A stretch of 59,650 bases of DNA from Methanosarcinaceae archaeon (GTDB lineage Archaea; Halobacteriota; Methanosarcinia; Methanosarcinales; Methanosarcinaceae). The stretch's first letter is position 1. Every line of letters begins with the position of its first letter. The position numbers were made by a program, and so were the translations under genes. Below are positions 27,159-36,558 of this stretch, piece after piece. The notes under the pieces are model-generated. The model made no database searches. It was not told where the DNA came from and saw nothing but the letters and a program-made list of their open reading frames with translations. The DNA is taken from positions 1-59,650 of the forward strand of contig JAIPUR010000015.1 of NCBI GenBank assembly GCA_020055655.1, written 5' to 3'.

Positions 27159-29147
27159 TTAAAGATTGCGAATTGGAACTTTCCCCTCTTGTAAAATGTC
27201 CTCGACATATGAGCGTATGATCTCTCCCACACTCCAGGCCTGGGATATGCAGCCTTTTGGTTCATGGGGTTTATCGCCATCAAATATTTCAGAGATTGTC
27301 CCAATACCTGCTTCGTCAAGATGTACTTCCAATTGCTTGATCAGTTCTTTCAGATAATCGCTGCAATTTTGCGTATCTTTATGAGTTTTCCTATATGCTG
27401 TAATGTAATGTCCAAGCAACCACGCCCAAACAGTGCCATTATGGTAAGCAAAATCCCGACTAATATCATTTCCCTGGTATATACCAATGTATCCTTTATC
27501 ACTTTTTGAAAGTGTTCTAAGGCCGTATGGAGTAAGTAATTCTCTTTCAATAACTTCAATAATGCTCAAGCTCATGCTTTCAGAAAGCATGGAATATGGA
27601 AGTGAGATTGCAAGTATCTGGTTTGGCCTGATGGCTGCATCTTTTTTCTCGATGGAATTATTTCCAGAACTCTCAGGACTCATGACATAATCAAAGAGGC
27701 AATTATTTTCCTCATTCCAGAAAATGTCTGCGAAATTCATCTTAAGATCATCAGCAATTTTCTTGAACTTCTTTGTATCTTTTCCCAGCACATTTCCCAT
27801 ATATTCTGTATATCTCAATGCATTGTACCAAAGTGCATTAATTTCACATGTTTTTCCAGCTCTTGGAGTTACCTCAAAATCTCCTATCTTAGCATCCATC
27901 CATGTGAGTTGACCTGTATGTGAGATTAATCCATCCTGATCCATCTTAATATTGTAATCAGTTCCACTGCTGTAATAATAGATTATCTCTTCAACGGTAT
28001 TCCAGATATGTTCTACAAGGTCAGTATCATTGGTATAATCAAAATATTTGCCAAGAGCATGAATGAACCAAAGTGATGCATCAACGGTGTTATAAACCGG
28101 ACTTTGTCCAGGAAATTCCGCAAACATGTTGGGTATAATTCCTCTCTGGCAATGAGTTGCAAAAGTTGACAAAATCTCCTTTGCAATATCGTATCTACCA
28201 TTTACAAGTGTCAGGCCGGGTAGTGCTATCATAGCATCCCTGCCCCAGTCTGCAAACCAATGATAACCGGCAATTATCGACGTCGATCCGGTGCTATTCC
28301 TTTTAACAATAAAAGAATCAGCTGCAAGCAGGAGCCTGCGGTAAATTTCATCCTCTTTATTAGCAGTAATAGTTAATTCTTTTCTGCGTAGCAATTCATT
28401 TTTGAACAACTCTTTAACATCTGCAATATCCATTTTATTTTTGCCTTCAGTTGAAGTAATTATAAAAAACTCAAGGTCTCTGCCTTTACAAGTCACCTGG
28501 AAATATCCGGGATTTAGATTATCCTCTCTATATGGGTACCCTCTTTCTCTTTCAATATCATATTCAATATCATAGTACCAATGCGATTCTGTATTGTACT
28601 GCATATTCGAAGAAAGGTAGAACTGTAGTCCATCCAAATGAAGTTTTACGTAATATTCACCGCTTTCCTGATTGATATTTACTGAGTCAGCATTAGTAAG
28701 GTGGTGTATACTTCTATTATTTACAAGCGGCAGGACCTTGAAGATAAATTCTTTATCGGAGGGATTGTTGATCTTATACTGCATAATGGTAGTATTTTCA
28801 CCATGTACCATCATAATCCTTTTTTTGATATCAATATCAGCAACATTATACTGGAAAAGCGGAAGTTCTTCCATGGAAAAGTCCTGCAGGTATTTGTAAC
28901 CTTCCGGATAGAAAGTTCCCGGGTATCTATGGACTGCAAGATGATGTATTTCATTTTCAAGTATTATCTCTTCATCCAGCGATGAAAGCAATACTCTTCT
29001 GTCAACAGGGGGATTCATCGCTGCTATCAGTAGCCCATGGTATTTTCTTGTGTTAAGTCCGCATGTGCTGCTGGATGCATATCCTCCCAATCCGTTGCTG
29101 ATCAACCACTCTTTCTGTTTGTCAATAGGATCATTTAATTCTTTCAT
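27159..29147 (-). CDS. Glycogen debranching enzyme (amylo-alpha-1,6-glucosidase)
   Basis: A 662-residue protein with an N-terminal beta domain (EWLISNGLGGYASSSTCGLNTRKYHGLL is the family opening) and a C-terminal (alpha/alpha)6 barrel like eukaryotic GDE C-domains (GYHWFADWGRDAMIALPGL, AEFPGQSPVYNTVDASLWF, GQLTWMDAKI). It hydrolyses alpha-1,6 branch points of glycogen in the cytoplasm. It is the last gene of the minus-strand glycogen cluster, 37 bases after the glucoamylase gene. Confidence 0.95.
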   Translation of the reverse strand: MKELNDPIDKQKEWLISNGLGGYASSSTCGLNTRKYHGLLIAAMNPPVDRRVLLSSLDEEIILENEIHHLAVHRYPGTFYPEGYKYLQDFSMEELPLFQYNVADIDIKKRIMMVHGENTTIMQYKINNPSDKEFIFKVLPLVNNRSIHHLTNADSVNINQESGEYYVKLHLDGLQFYLSSNMQYNTESHWYYDIEYDIERERGYPYREDNLNPGYFQVTCKGRDLEFFIITSTEGKNKMDIADVKELFKNELLRRKELTITANKEDEIYRRLLLAADSFIVKRNSTGSTSIIAGYHWFADWGRDAMIALPGLTLVNGRYDIAKEILSTFATHCQRGIIPNMFAEFPGQSPVYNTVDASLWFIHALGKYFDYTNDTDLVEHIWNTVEEIIYYYSSGTDYNIKMDQDGLISHTGQLTWMDAKIGDFEVTPRAGKTCEINALWYNALRYTEYMGNVLGKDTKKFKKIADDLKMNFADIFWNEENNCLFDYVMSPESSGNNSIEKKDAAIRPNQILAISLPYSMLSESMSLSIIEVIERELLTPYGLRTLSKSDKGYIGIYQGNDISRDFAYHNGTVWAWLLGHYITAYRKTHKDTQNCSDYLKELIKQLEVHLDEAGIGTISEIFDGDKPHEPKGCISQAWSVGEIIRSYVEDILQEGKVPIRNL

Positions 29148-29184
29148 ATTTTTGGAGATTTGATTGAAATAAGTCGATCAAAAT

Positions 29185-31137
29185 TTAATTACCTTTTAAT
29201 TCGTCAAGCATCGTGATATTATCCAACATCAGGGCACAACTCCAGCATAATGGTATGGCCCAGGCCGGTCTGCCTGTGTGCTTGTTTACCTGCTCAGGTA
29301 ACATTCCAGCTTTTGTTCTTCCTTTGAGGGACCATCTGATGTACTTGAGTGCTTCGACCACCAGACGATCGAATTCCTCATCTTTTCCATGGCTTTTGAT
29401 CCTTGATCTTGCCAGTTCCAGATATGCTTTTGATAACCATAATGTTGTAACTATCCACGGATTTCCATCTATGTAGTGGTCATTTTCATACCGTTTTATT
29501 CCGAAATGTCCATTAACAGGTACTCTGAGTTTCTTTTCAATATTCTCAATAATGGAATATATCATATATTTCTCATCATCGTTGTCTGCTGAGATCATAT
29601 TAAATGGAACAAAAGAACCCAGAATACTTGCATCAACAACGGGGTCTACTTTACCATGGATGATGCCCTTTGCAAAATATCCGTCTGGAAGCCATAGCTC
29701 TTTAATAGTTGTTTTTTTGATATACGCTGCTCTTTCTTTCCATCTATTTGCAAGCTCGGTCTCATTATAGTCAATAGCCATTTCTGCAGCTCTCATCAAA
29801 CCCGCATAAATAGCAGCATTTGTATAGGTAAAAATCCCTGTATAGGTTTCCCACAGGCCGATGCAGGATTCGTGAAGACCATCAGTTGTTCTTTTCATAA
29901 GATATTCAGAAGCGCAAAGTACTGTTGACCAGATCCAGTCTAAAAATTCTTTTTTGACATTTTTTCCAAGACTCTGGTAATATTTCTCAATTGCAAAAAG
30001 CGTAGAACCCGTTTCATCTATCTGGGTGGAATAATCGAAATTACCCCAGGAAGGGGCTGAATTACCATCAAGCCAGTATCTCTGGAACCATGATCCATCT
30101 GGTAATTGTGTTCTCCGACACCATTTCAGGAATTTTTCGCTATAATCCGGGTATCCTGCATTAAGTAGAGATAGTACTATTTCTGCAGAGTCTCTGTTCC
30201 AGCAGTATCCATAACCTCCACTCATCTCAAACTCATGATCGAATTCGGGAGCAGCTACGAAAGATCCTTTTTCCGGATCATTCAAAACACTTAGTGTAAG
30301 CAGCGATCGATCAAATGCTTCAATTAGTTCAAGTTTGAAAAATTCAAAACCTGCAAAGTCAGGTATGTCTAAAAGTCTCTTGCGTGAAAGCCATTTGATC
30401 CAGTTCTCATGCGTATCGCTGAATAACTTATCAATGGATTCATCCTGAACGCTTCGAAGTTGCTTGTAAAGTGATTGTCTGGTAGTTGCAGCTCCGATGA
30501 ATACAGTGAATTTTGCTTCACTTGAAGGATCAATATCTATTTTCCACCCAATAGCATTGTTAATATTCCCAATATCTTCCTTCCCTCTTCTCAGTTCACC
30601 ATCTTCCATATCATATTTGGCATTGGTCCACCAGATAGTATCCAATGCTTTACCTATCTGCCATTCTTCAAATGCATGTGAAGCTGATATTCCAATATTA
30701 TAGTGCTTCCAGTACTGGACAAGGATATTAGAATCAATGTCGCAATATGCAGAATTCTTTTTCTGCATTTCTCCGACCTGTAAATTTGAATAATAAAAGA
30801 ATTTTCCATGGAATCCATGAGTTGAACTTATTTTATAATCACGTATCAGGATCGGAAGTTTTGGATGGATAAAATCAATAATCTCCATTTTCAATCCATC
30901 AGCACGATGTAATTCGGTATGGACAATATTTGTGTCTTGGACATATCTCTGATTTGAGGTCCAATCATGGTCTGTTGACCAGATGAGTTTTTTACCATCA
31001 TACAAGCATCCCTGTGATTCTTCTATATGCTGGGCAAAATCTCTGTCCGGATAGAAAAATCCGAAGATTTCGGCACGCTGACCCATTGTCACAAGTAATT
31101 TTTCATTTCCAAGGATCGCATTGGGTTGCTTGATCAA
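29185..31137 (-). CDS. GH15 glucoamylase
   Basis: A 650-residue family 15 glycoside hydrolase. An N-terminal beta domain (about 1-250) is followed by an (alpha/alpha)6 barrel with GYGYCWNRDSAEIVLSLL, LPDGSWFQRYWLDGN, SCIGLWETYTGIFTYTNA (candidate catalytic Glu) and a second Glu near LPEQVNKHTGRPAW. No signal peptide is present, so it acts inside the cell, releasing glucose from the ends of the glucan. It starts with TTG, whose last two bases overlap the stop of the V4R gene (4-base overlap), so translation of the two is coupled. Confidence 0.94.
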   Translation of the reverse strand: MIKQPNAILGNEKLLVTMGQRAEIFGFFYPDRDFAQHIEESQGCLYDGKKLIWSTDHDWTSNQRYVQDTNIVHTELHRADGLKMEIIDFIHPKLPILIRDYKISSTHGFHGKFFYYSNLQVGEMQKKNSAYCDIDSNILVQYWKHYNIGISASHAFEEWQIGKALDTIWWTNAKYDMEDGELRRGKEDIGNINNAIGWKIDIDPSSEAKFTVFIGAATTRQSLYKQLRSVQDESIDKLFSDTHENWIKWLSRKRLLDIPDFAGFEFFKLELIEAFDRSLLTLSVLNDPEKGSFVAAPEFDHEFEMSGGYGYCWNRDSAEIVLSLLNAGYPDYSEKFLKWCRRTQLPDGSWFQRYWLDGNSAPSWGNFDYSTQIDETGSTLFAIEKYYQSLGKNVKKEFLDWIWSTVLCASEYLMKRTTDGLHESCIGLWETYTGIFTYTNAAIYAGLMRAAEMAIDYNETELANRWKERAAYIKKTTIKELWLPDGYFAKGIIHGKVDPVVDASILGSFVPFNMISADNDDEKYMIYSIIENIEKKLRVPVNGHFGIKRYENDHYIDGNPWIVTTLWLSKAYLELARSRIKSHGKDEEFDRLVVEALKYIRWSLKGRTKAGMLPEQVNKHTGRPAWAIPLCWSCALMLDNITMLDELKGN

Positions 31138-31943
31138 TTGATCTCCCCTCTCATAAGATGTTCCATCTGTATATTTTCAGGAGCAGGAGATACCAGATGC
31201 TCACATGTTCTGGTTCCCATACTCATACAATATGACTCATGGACCTGTACATTTTTTCCTGCTACTGTGGAAATGAATCCGGCAAAGAATCCGCTCATAT
31301 ACCCGCAAACTGGCATTTCACTCTCTTCATATGCTTCTGCAATAAAAGAATCTTTTACCTTTACAGATCCTATCAATGTCTCACAATCAATATCACATTC
31401 TAATATGCCCCAACCTGCAGCCATAAAGAATTCTCGGAGTAATTCCATACAATTAGTTGTAGTGACCTCTGTCATTTCCTGGAGATATTTTACCGTATCA
31501 GATCCGCTTTTTATTCCTGTGAGCATGAGAAGTCCTTCTGACTGCGGTGCATGCTCATGTATTATTTTCAATATATTCACAAAGGTCGTAGCTCGCACAA
31601 TAGTTGCCCTTTCTCCCAGAATATTAAGAGGGAAATCGACGGATTGCATAACACGGTTTTTCGAGATTCCATAATCTACATTCAGAACGACATCCATTTG
31701 TTTAAGTTCTGTGATGATATCTTCCAGACCCTCACACCTGTCAACTTCAGTGAACACAACAAATTTTCCTTTGCTGGGATCCTCTGAAGAATCCAGATAT
31801 GCAAACCTGATATCCAGTTTTTTATCTGCAAGGAAAGATGTTATATCCGCCTCAGATCTCAATGTGTTCTGATATTCTATTTTAAACCAAACAACTTCTG
31901 CATTATTGTCCACTTTCGAGAACATATATAGGTCCCTTACCAC
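31134..31943 (-). CDS. V4R-domain ligand-binding protein with N-terminal ACT-like domain
   Basis: A 269-residue cytoplasmic protein. The N-terminal part (about 1-90, VVWFKIEYQNTLRSEADITSFL, FVVFTEVDRCEGLEDII) resembles a small ACT-like regulatory domain. The C-terminal 160 residues are a V4R (4-vinyl reductase) domain with the metal-type Cys pattern in ESYCMSMGTRTCEHLV. V4R domains bind small hydrophobic or thiol-type ligands and regulate partners. I chose the GTG at 31943 because GGAGTGA lies just upstream; starts at 31952 (GTG) or 31925 (ATG) are possible. It lies inside the glycogen cluster and is coupled to glucoamylase, an unusual place for V4R. Confidence 0.8.
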   Translation of the reverse strand: MVRDLYMFSKVDNNAEVVWFKIEYQNTLRSEADITSFLADKKLDIRFAYLDSSEDPSKGKFVVFTEVDRCEGLEDIITELKQMDVVLNVDYGISKNRVMQSVDFPLNILGERATIVRATTFVNILKIIHEHAPQSEGLLMLTGIKSGSDTVKYLQEMTEVTTTNCMELLREFFMAAGWGILECDIDCETLIGSVKVKDSFIAEAYEESEMPVCGYMSGFFAGFISTVAGKNVQVHESYCMSMGTRTCEHLVSPAPENIQMEHLMRGEIN

Positions 31944-31990
31944 ACAACTCACTCCACATGAATATAGGATACTTTTGAATATATTATTTG

Positions 31991-33184
31991 TTACGTTTTA
32001 TTGAGCCTTTCAAAAACACGTGCTTTAAAGTCCATGATTACTGCCATGAAATTTATTGCAGCATCATAGGGTGTGGTGTGTATACTAAAATATGAATGAA
32101 CATCCCCATCTCCCAGCCACTTTGTGCTCATGTAGTAATAATGGTCGGATGTTAGCAGATGTTTCCATATGAGTAGCAACTCCGGATCATTTGTGGACTT
32201 TACATATGGTTCAAGCAGTTTGATTTCTTCGAAACAACGCCTCTGCATATCATTGCCAAGCCATGCGCTGGTATCTCTTTCAATATCAGCCCAGGATATT
32301 GTTGAAAAGTCACCCACATCTATCTCCCCTGCAGGTGAATATCTGTCAACTGTCATGGACGGTGTGCAAAATTCCACTCCTCTTTCAAGTATTTCTCCTG
32401 GCATAGCTTTGAGAAATTCAAATATGCCAGTGTCAATCCACTGATGTTCTCCAAATGTCTCATAGTCCATGAAAATATTAGCAGTTTCCCCAGAGGTATT
32501 GGAAACCCAGTTGGCCCACTTATCAGCTGTAAGCGGATATTCCTCCCAGCATTGTGAGGAGAATCTGAATCCTATGTCATCACTGAGTTTGAAATTACGA
32601 AGAAGAACTGATATATTGCTACCTGCAGCTTTGTAGACGTGGTTTGGAGAGCGCATTCCTAAAAGCCTGTCCACTCCTTCTGTGAGTATTGCTTTGTATC
32701 CCATAGCTTCTGCCAGTGCAGCTATACTGTTATTGTATAACATTTCAGTATTCCTGAATACTTCAGGTCTGATTCCAAGTAAATCAAAAGTAAGATCGCG
32801 ATGTTCTTTTACTTCTTCCAAGAACTCTTCTTTTGATTCAAAAAGGGATGCAAGTGAATGGTAATATGTTTCATCAATAAATTCTACACATCCAGTATCT
32901 GTAAGATCTTTAAATGATTGAAGTGTATCATCATCCCATTTTTCACACTGGCTTAGAAGTGTTCCTGTGACTGACATGCTCAATTTGAAACGTTTGTTAG
33001 TTTCATCTATCAGTTCAAGCATAGTATTGTTTGCAGGAAGGTAGCATTTCTCTGCTACTCTCTGGAATATTTCCTTATTCAATTTTTCATCGAAATATCT
33101 GTCAAGGCCGGTACTGCTATCTGGCCAGAACCATTTGAGTCTGTATGGTTGATGCAGTTCAAAATAAAAACAAAGAGATTTCAT
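31991..33184 (-). CDS. GH57 alpha-amylase-type glycoside hydrolase
   Basis: A 397-residue family 57 enzyme. The conserved regions are present: HQP in FYFELHQPYRL (region 1), GCVEFIDETYYH (region 2), AILTEGVDRLL with the Glu nucleophile (region 3) and FMDYETFGEHQW with the Asp acid/base (region 4). No signal peptide, so it should cleave alpha-1,4 bonds of an internal glucan. Its start overlaps the stop of a second, degenerate GH57 gene by 4 bases. Confidence 0.93.
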   Translation of the reverse strand: MKSLCFYFELHQPYRLKWFWPDSSTGLDRYFDEKLNKEIFQRVAEKCYLPANNTMLELIDETNKRFKLSMSVTGTLLSQCEKWDDDTLQSFKDLTDTGCVEFIDETYYHSLASLFESKEEFLEEVKEHRDLTFDLLGIRPEVFRNTEMLYNNSIAALAEAMGYKAILTEGVDRLLGMRSPNHVYKAAGSNISVLLRNFKLSDDIGFRFSSQCWEEYPLTADKWANWVSNTSGETANIFMDYETFGEHQWIDTGIFEFLKAMPGEILERGVEFCTPSMTVDRYSPAGEIDVGDFSTISWADIERDTSAWLGNDMQRRCFEEIKLLEPYVKSTNDPELLLIWKHLLTSDHYYYMSTKWLGDGDVHSYFSIHTTPYDAAINFMAVIMDFKARVFERLNKT

Positions 33185-34311
33185 TGAACTTCCTCCAGTA
33201 AAGCCCTTTTGATATCAGACATGATCGAAAAATTATTGACGGCTTTTTCATAACCGTGCCCATAATAAGCATCATTTTTCATTTCCAGAAATATCTCACT
33301 TTGCTGGAGGTAACGGTATAATGCCTGCATCTTGTCTTTATTTTCAGGTTTAATGTTCTGTATCTGTTTACCAATGTTTACAAGCTCATGCATGTACAGA
33401 TGCTGGGCATGATTTCCAATTAGGTTATGCATTCCATAGCGTGCAGTTTTCTTTGATGAAAGTGATGGCATTTCTTCTTTTTTGAATCTCTCAACTGCTT
33501 CTTCAGGATATAACATTTCAATTCCATGTGCATCAAGGCATTCTGGCAGCTTTCTCAGAAAAGTTATGATCTTCTCCCCATTTTCAAGGTGACTGTTGAG
33601 TGCGTCATACTTTATGTATAGCGTTGTCACATCTCCGTTCATATTTGATATCCATGTAGCAAATTTATCTGCTATCAAGGGGTATCCTGGCCATTTTTTA
33701 TCCGAAAATAGCTTTTCGATATCTTCACTGAGGTTGATATGTCTTAGCATGGTTGGAACTGTATTATAATATACATGGGCTGGATGAAGACCATTTAGCA
33801 AGTTTTGTGAACCTTCAGAAATAACACATTTGAATCCCATTTCTTTTATGATTTCCATGGAACGTTGTTCAAGCAAAAGCTCTGAATTCACAAAAGTCAA
33901 CGGTTTCACTCCAAACTCATGTTCAATAGTTCTCATGTGCATCTGAACCTGCTCTTTAAATTCCTGCAGATCAGGAAATAATGAACATGTCGAATGATAA
34001 TATGGAGATGCTGCAAAATGCGCTCCCTTTTCAGCAAGTAACCTGAAACTATCCATTGTCTCAGGTGCCCATTTACATTGCTCTATGAATATCCCTGATA
34101 TGTCGAAGGTATACTTTCCTCCTCTTTCAATAGAATCATCTATAGCATCATTAATTACTTGCAGATTGCTTTTTAGTTTAGAATAGTTATTTAACGACCT
34201 CTTAACATCGAAATAAGTATCCATTTCAGGAATGGTATATCCTTCGAGTGGCCAGTACCACCTGGTTGGAAGCGGAAGATGTACTTCAAAACATATGCAC
34301 ACAGCTTTCAT
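33181..34311 (-). CDS. GH57-like protein with degenerate catalytic motifs
   Basis: A 376-residue paralogue of the next GH57 gene, in the same register from end to end (opening CICFEVHLPLPTRWYWP compared with FELHQPYRLKWFWP). Region 1 HQP is HLP, region 2 is GAHFAASPYYH without its Glu, and region 4 is YIKYDALNSH, in which Lys replaces the catalytic Asp. Region 3 Glu is kept (VISEGSQNLL). It is therefore probably not a hydrolase on its own and may be a binding or regulatory partner of the active GH57, with which it is translationally coupled (4-base overlap). Not truncated and no frameshift. Confidence 0.88.
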   Translation of the reverse strand: MKAVCICFEVHLPLPTRWYWPLEGYTIPEMDTYFDVKRSLNNYSKLKSNLQVINDAIDDSIERGGKYTFDISGIFIEQCKWAPETMDSFRLLAEKGAHFAASPYYHSTCSLFPDLQEFKEQVQMHMRTIEHEFGVKPLTFVNSELLLEQRSMEIIKEMGFKCVISEGSQNLLNGLHPAHVYYNTVPTMLRHINLSEDIEKLFSDKKWPGYPLIADKFATWISNMNGDVTTLYIKYDALNSHLENGEKIITFLRKLPECLDAHGIEMLYPEEAVERFKKEEMPSLSSKKTARYGMHNLIGNHAQHLYMHELVNIGKQIQNIKPENKDKMQALYRYLQQSEIFLEMKNDAYYGHGYEKAVNNFSIMSDIKRALLEEVQ

Positions 34312-34377
34312 GATCAGTTCCTTATTATGAAATTAGTTTTCAATATTTTATTTTGCCAGTGAAATATACTTGCTGAA

Positions 34378-35544
34378 CTAGGGTAGTATCTGCATATATG
34401 TATTTACCGTTTCATCCGCAATTGTATTCCAATTATATTTTTTAGACAAGAGCTTGTTTCCTTTACGTCCCATTTCTCCATCTGCGTAATTGGCGAAAAC
34501 ATGATTAATTCCCCATGCTATGGATTCAGGGCTTTGGTAAACCGTTATTCCATTTTCAAAATTATCAATAAGTTCTACAGCATCAGTAGCAACTATATTC
34601 TTTGATGCATCCCATGCTTCCAGTAAGACTATTCCAAATGGTTCATTACGACTTGGGACGCACATCAGATTGCATGCATTTATCCATTCTTTTTTGGTCT
34701 GATCACTAACATACCCAAGGAAATGACAACTATTTTGCACATTTAGTTCACGAATTATATTCTCGCAAACAGGCCGCATTTCCCCTTCACCTACAAATAC
34801 GAATTTAACATCCCATCTTTGCTCGAGCACCATTGGAATTGCCCTGGATAAGATGTCGGGACCTTTCTGATAACTCATACGGCCTACAAAAAGGACTACG
34901 GGTGCATATGGATGAATATCATAATTCTTTTTGATCTCACCTGGATCCACAGCCATCTTCGCAGTTCCTTCGTTGAGACCATTTGCTATGATATCTATTT
35001 TGTAGTCAGGAATCTGGTACAGATGTTGAACCTCTTTTTTGAATTCATTGGAAGTTATGATTACCCTGCCCGACTCATACCCACCTTTCCATTCTATGTG
35101 GCTTATTTCGATGGCTTCCCACCAATCACCATGCACATTTCCATTTCTCCCCCATTCGGTACTGTGGTAGGTTATGACAAATGGTATATTAAGTTCCCAT
35201 TTGAGTCTGCATGCAAGATTGACTGGATGCCAATCATGTGCATGTACAATATCAAAGGGCCCAAACTTGTCCTTTGCTTCTATAAAAGAGCAATACATAG
35301 CGTCACACATGCTGTTCATCTGCTGAACTATTCCTCCAAAAAGAGAATGGTTTACACGATGATAATGTACGCCGTTGACCAGTTCATAGCGATCCATATC
35401 CTGATTTCGGCTAAAAATATGTATTTCATGTCCTTTTAATGCCAATGCTTCAGCCAGCTCAGATACATGAGGTGCAAGTCCACCTACTTTTACTGAATAC
35501 AGGCTTTCCCAAGAAAGCATGGCAATTCTTAATTTTCCCTTCAC
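34378..35544 (-). CDS. GT4/GT5-type glycogen synthase-like glycosyltransferase
   Basis: A 388-residue GT-B glycosyltransferase. The N-terminus has KVGGLAPHVSELAEALA, the K-x-GG-L nucleotide-sugar motif seen in starch/glycogen synthases. The C-terminal domain has LFVGRMSYQKGPDIL and the EX7E motif in RNEPFGIVLLEAW. It is likely to add glucose from a nucleotide sugar to an alpha-glucan. It is the third gene of the cluster, 34 bases after the galT-like gene. The stop is TAG. Confidence 0.9.
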   Translation of the reverse strand: MKGKLRIAMLSWESLYSVKVGGLAPHVSELAEALALKGHEIHIFSRNQDMDRYELVNGVHYHRVNHSLFGGIVQQMNSMCDAMYCSFIEAKDKFGPFDIVHAHDWHPVNLACRLKWELNIPFVITYHSTEWGRNGNVHGDWWEAIEISHIEWKGGYESGRVIITSNEFKKEVQHLYQIPDYKIDIIANGLNEGTAKMAVDPGEIKKNYDIHPYAPVVLFVGRMSYQKGPDILSRAIPMVLEQRWDVKFVFVGEGEMRPVCENIIRELNVQNSCHFLGYVSDQTKKEWINACNLMCVPSRNEPFGIVLLEAWDASKNIVATDAVELIDNFENGITVYQSPESIAWGINHVFANYADGEMGRKGNKLLSKKYNWNTIADETVNTYMQILP

Positions 35545-35578
35545 TATAATTCCCCATTTTCAAAATTAAATTTAGCAA

Positions 35579-36556
35579 TTAATCCCTGTTTAGAAGGTGG
35601 TCTACTGCAATTTCCGGTGGCATGGTATTGATATAAATGCCAGTATTCTTTTCAAATCCTGCTGCAATTGATGTTACTGGCTTGATACGCACATTGAAAT
35701 GATATTCTTCTTCATGTTCCAGCTGGAAGAACATGTAGTTGTAAGTAAGTTCTGGAATAGTTTCATCCAATCTGGATACTGAATATCTGATGCAATCTCC
35801 CAGAGATAATAACATTTCATCAGTAAGAGCTGATAAATGATTTATGTGTTTTATTGGTAATATCAATATTTCATATGGTACCATAGAGAAGTATGGTGCT
35901 ATGGCAATGAAATACTCATTTTCATAGATCAGCCTTTCCATTCCTCTTTCCTTTTTCACGATGTCACAGTATGGGCAAATATCCCTTTTCTTTATCACAT
36001 CCATCTCTTTGCTGAGGCATGAAGGCATCAATGGAACTGCAATTAGTTGTGAATGAGTATGTGGAAGAGAAGCTCCTGCTTTTTTCCCCCAATTCTTGAA
36101 TAGCGATACGTATTTTATTCCATCCTTTGCCTGATAATATTTGACCCTGTCCTGATATGCCTGCATTAACAGGAGTATCTCTTCATCAGACGACAGATGT
36201 ATACGATTATCATGTGACGGGTTCTCTATAATGACTTCATGAAACCCATATCCTTTGCTGACTGTAAAGTCCGACAAGTCCGGATCCTTTGCATCAGGGG
36301 AAAGTGCAGGAAAGAGATTTGGTATACACCTGATATTCCAGTCTTTTACATTCTGCTTGTCGCTATCCTGAAGTATCTCTCCATTTTTGTAAACAGCAGT
36401 TGCAGGAGGTGTTCTATCTTCACTGCCTGCACAGAACACACAGTCAGATGAAGCTTCTTCACTTTCACAAACTTTTGGTGCGGAAGGTCTTTTGCTTCTT
36501 CCGGATGCAATAATGCAATGTTCTTCAAGGAAGTAATGTTTGCGTATTTCGGACAT
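35579..36556 (-). CDS. galT: Galactose-1-phosphate uridylyltransferase family protein
   Basis: A 325-residue GalT of the HIT superfamily. Two Cys pairs for structural metal (SDCVFCAG near residue 40 and DICPYCDI near 195) and the active-site triad segment SLPHTHSQL (HxHxQ) are intact. The family transfers UMP between hexose 1-phosphates. There are no galactose genes nearby; the position between two glucan synthases suggests it forms or recycles the nucleotide glucose used for glycogen (inference). It begins 2 bases before the GT3 gene ends, upstream in transcription. Confidence 0.9.
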   Translation of the reverse strand: MSEIRKHYFLEEHCIIASGRSKRPSAPKVCESEEASSDCVFCAGSEDRTPPATAVYKNGEILQDSDKQNVKDWNIRCIPNLFPALSPDAKDPDLSDFTVSKGYGFHEVIIENPSHDNRIHLSSDEEILLLMQAYQDRVKYYQAKDGIKYVSLFKNWGKKAGASLPHTHSQLIAVPLMPSCLSKEMDVIKKRDICPYCDIVKKERGMERLIYENEYFIAIAPYFSMVPYEILILPIKHINHLSALTDEMLLSLGDCIRYSVSRLDETIPELTYNYMFFQLEHEEEYHFNVRIKPVTSIAAGFEKNTGIYINTMPPEIAVDHLLNRD

Positions 36557-36558
36557 GT

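Noticed and set aside
35579-36556. Leloir galactose pathway suggested by galT
   Set aside because: No galactokinase or epimerase gene is nearby, and the gene is embedded in a glucan cluster, so a galactose role is not supported by context.
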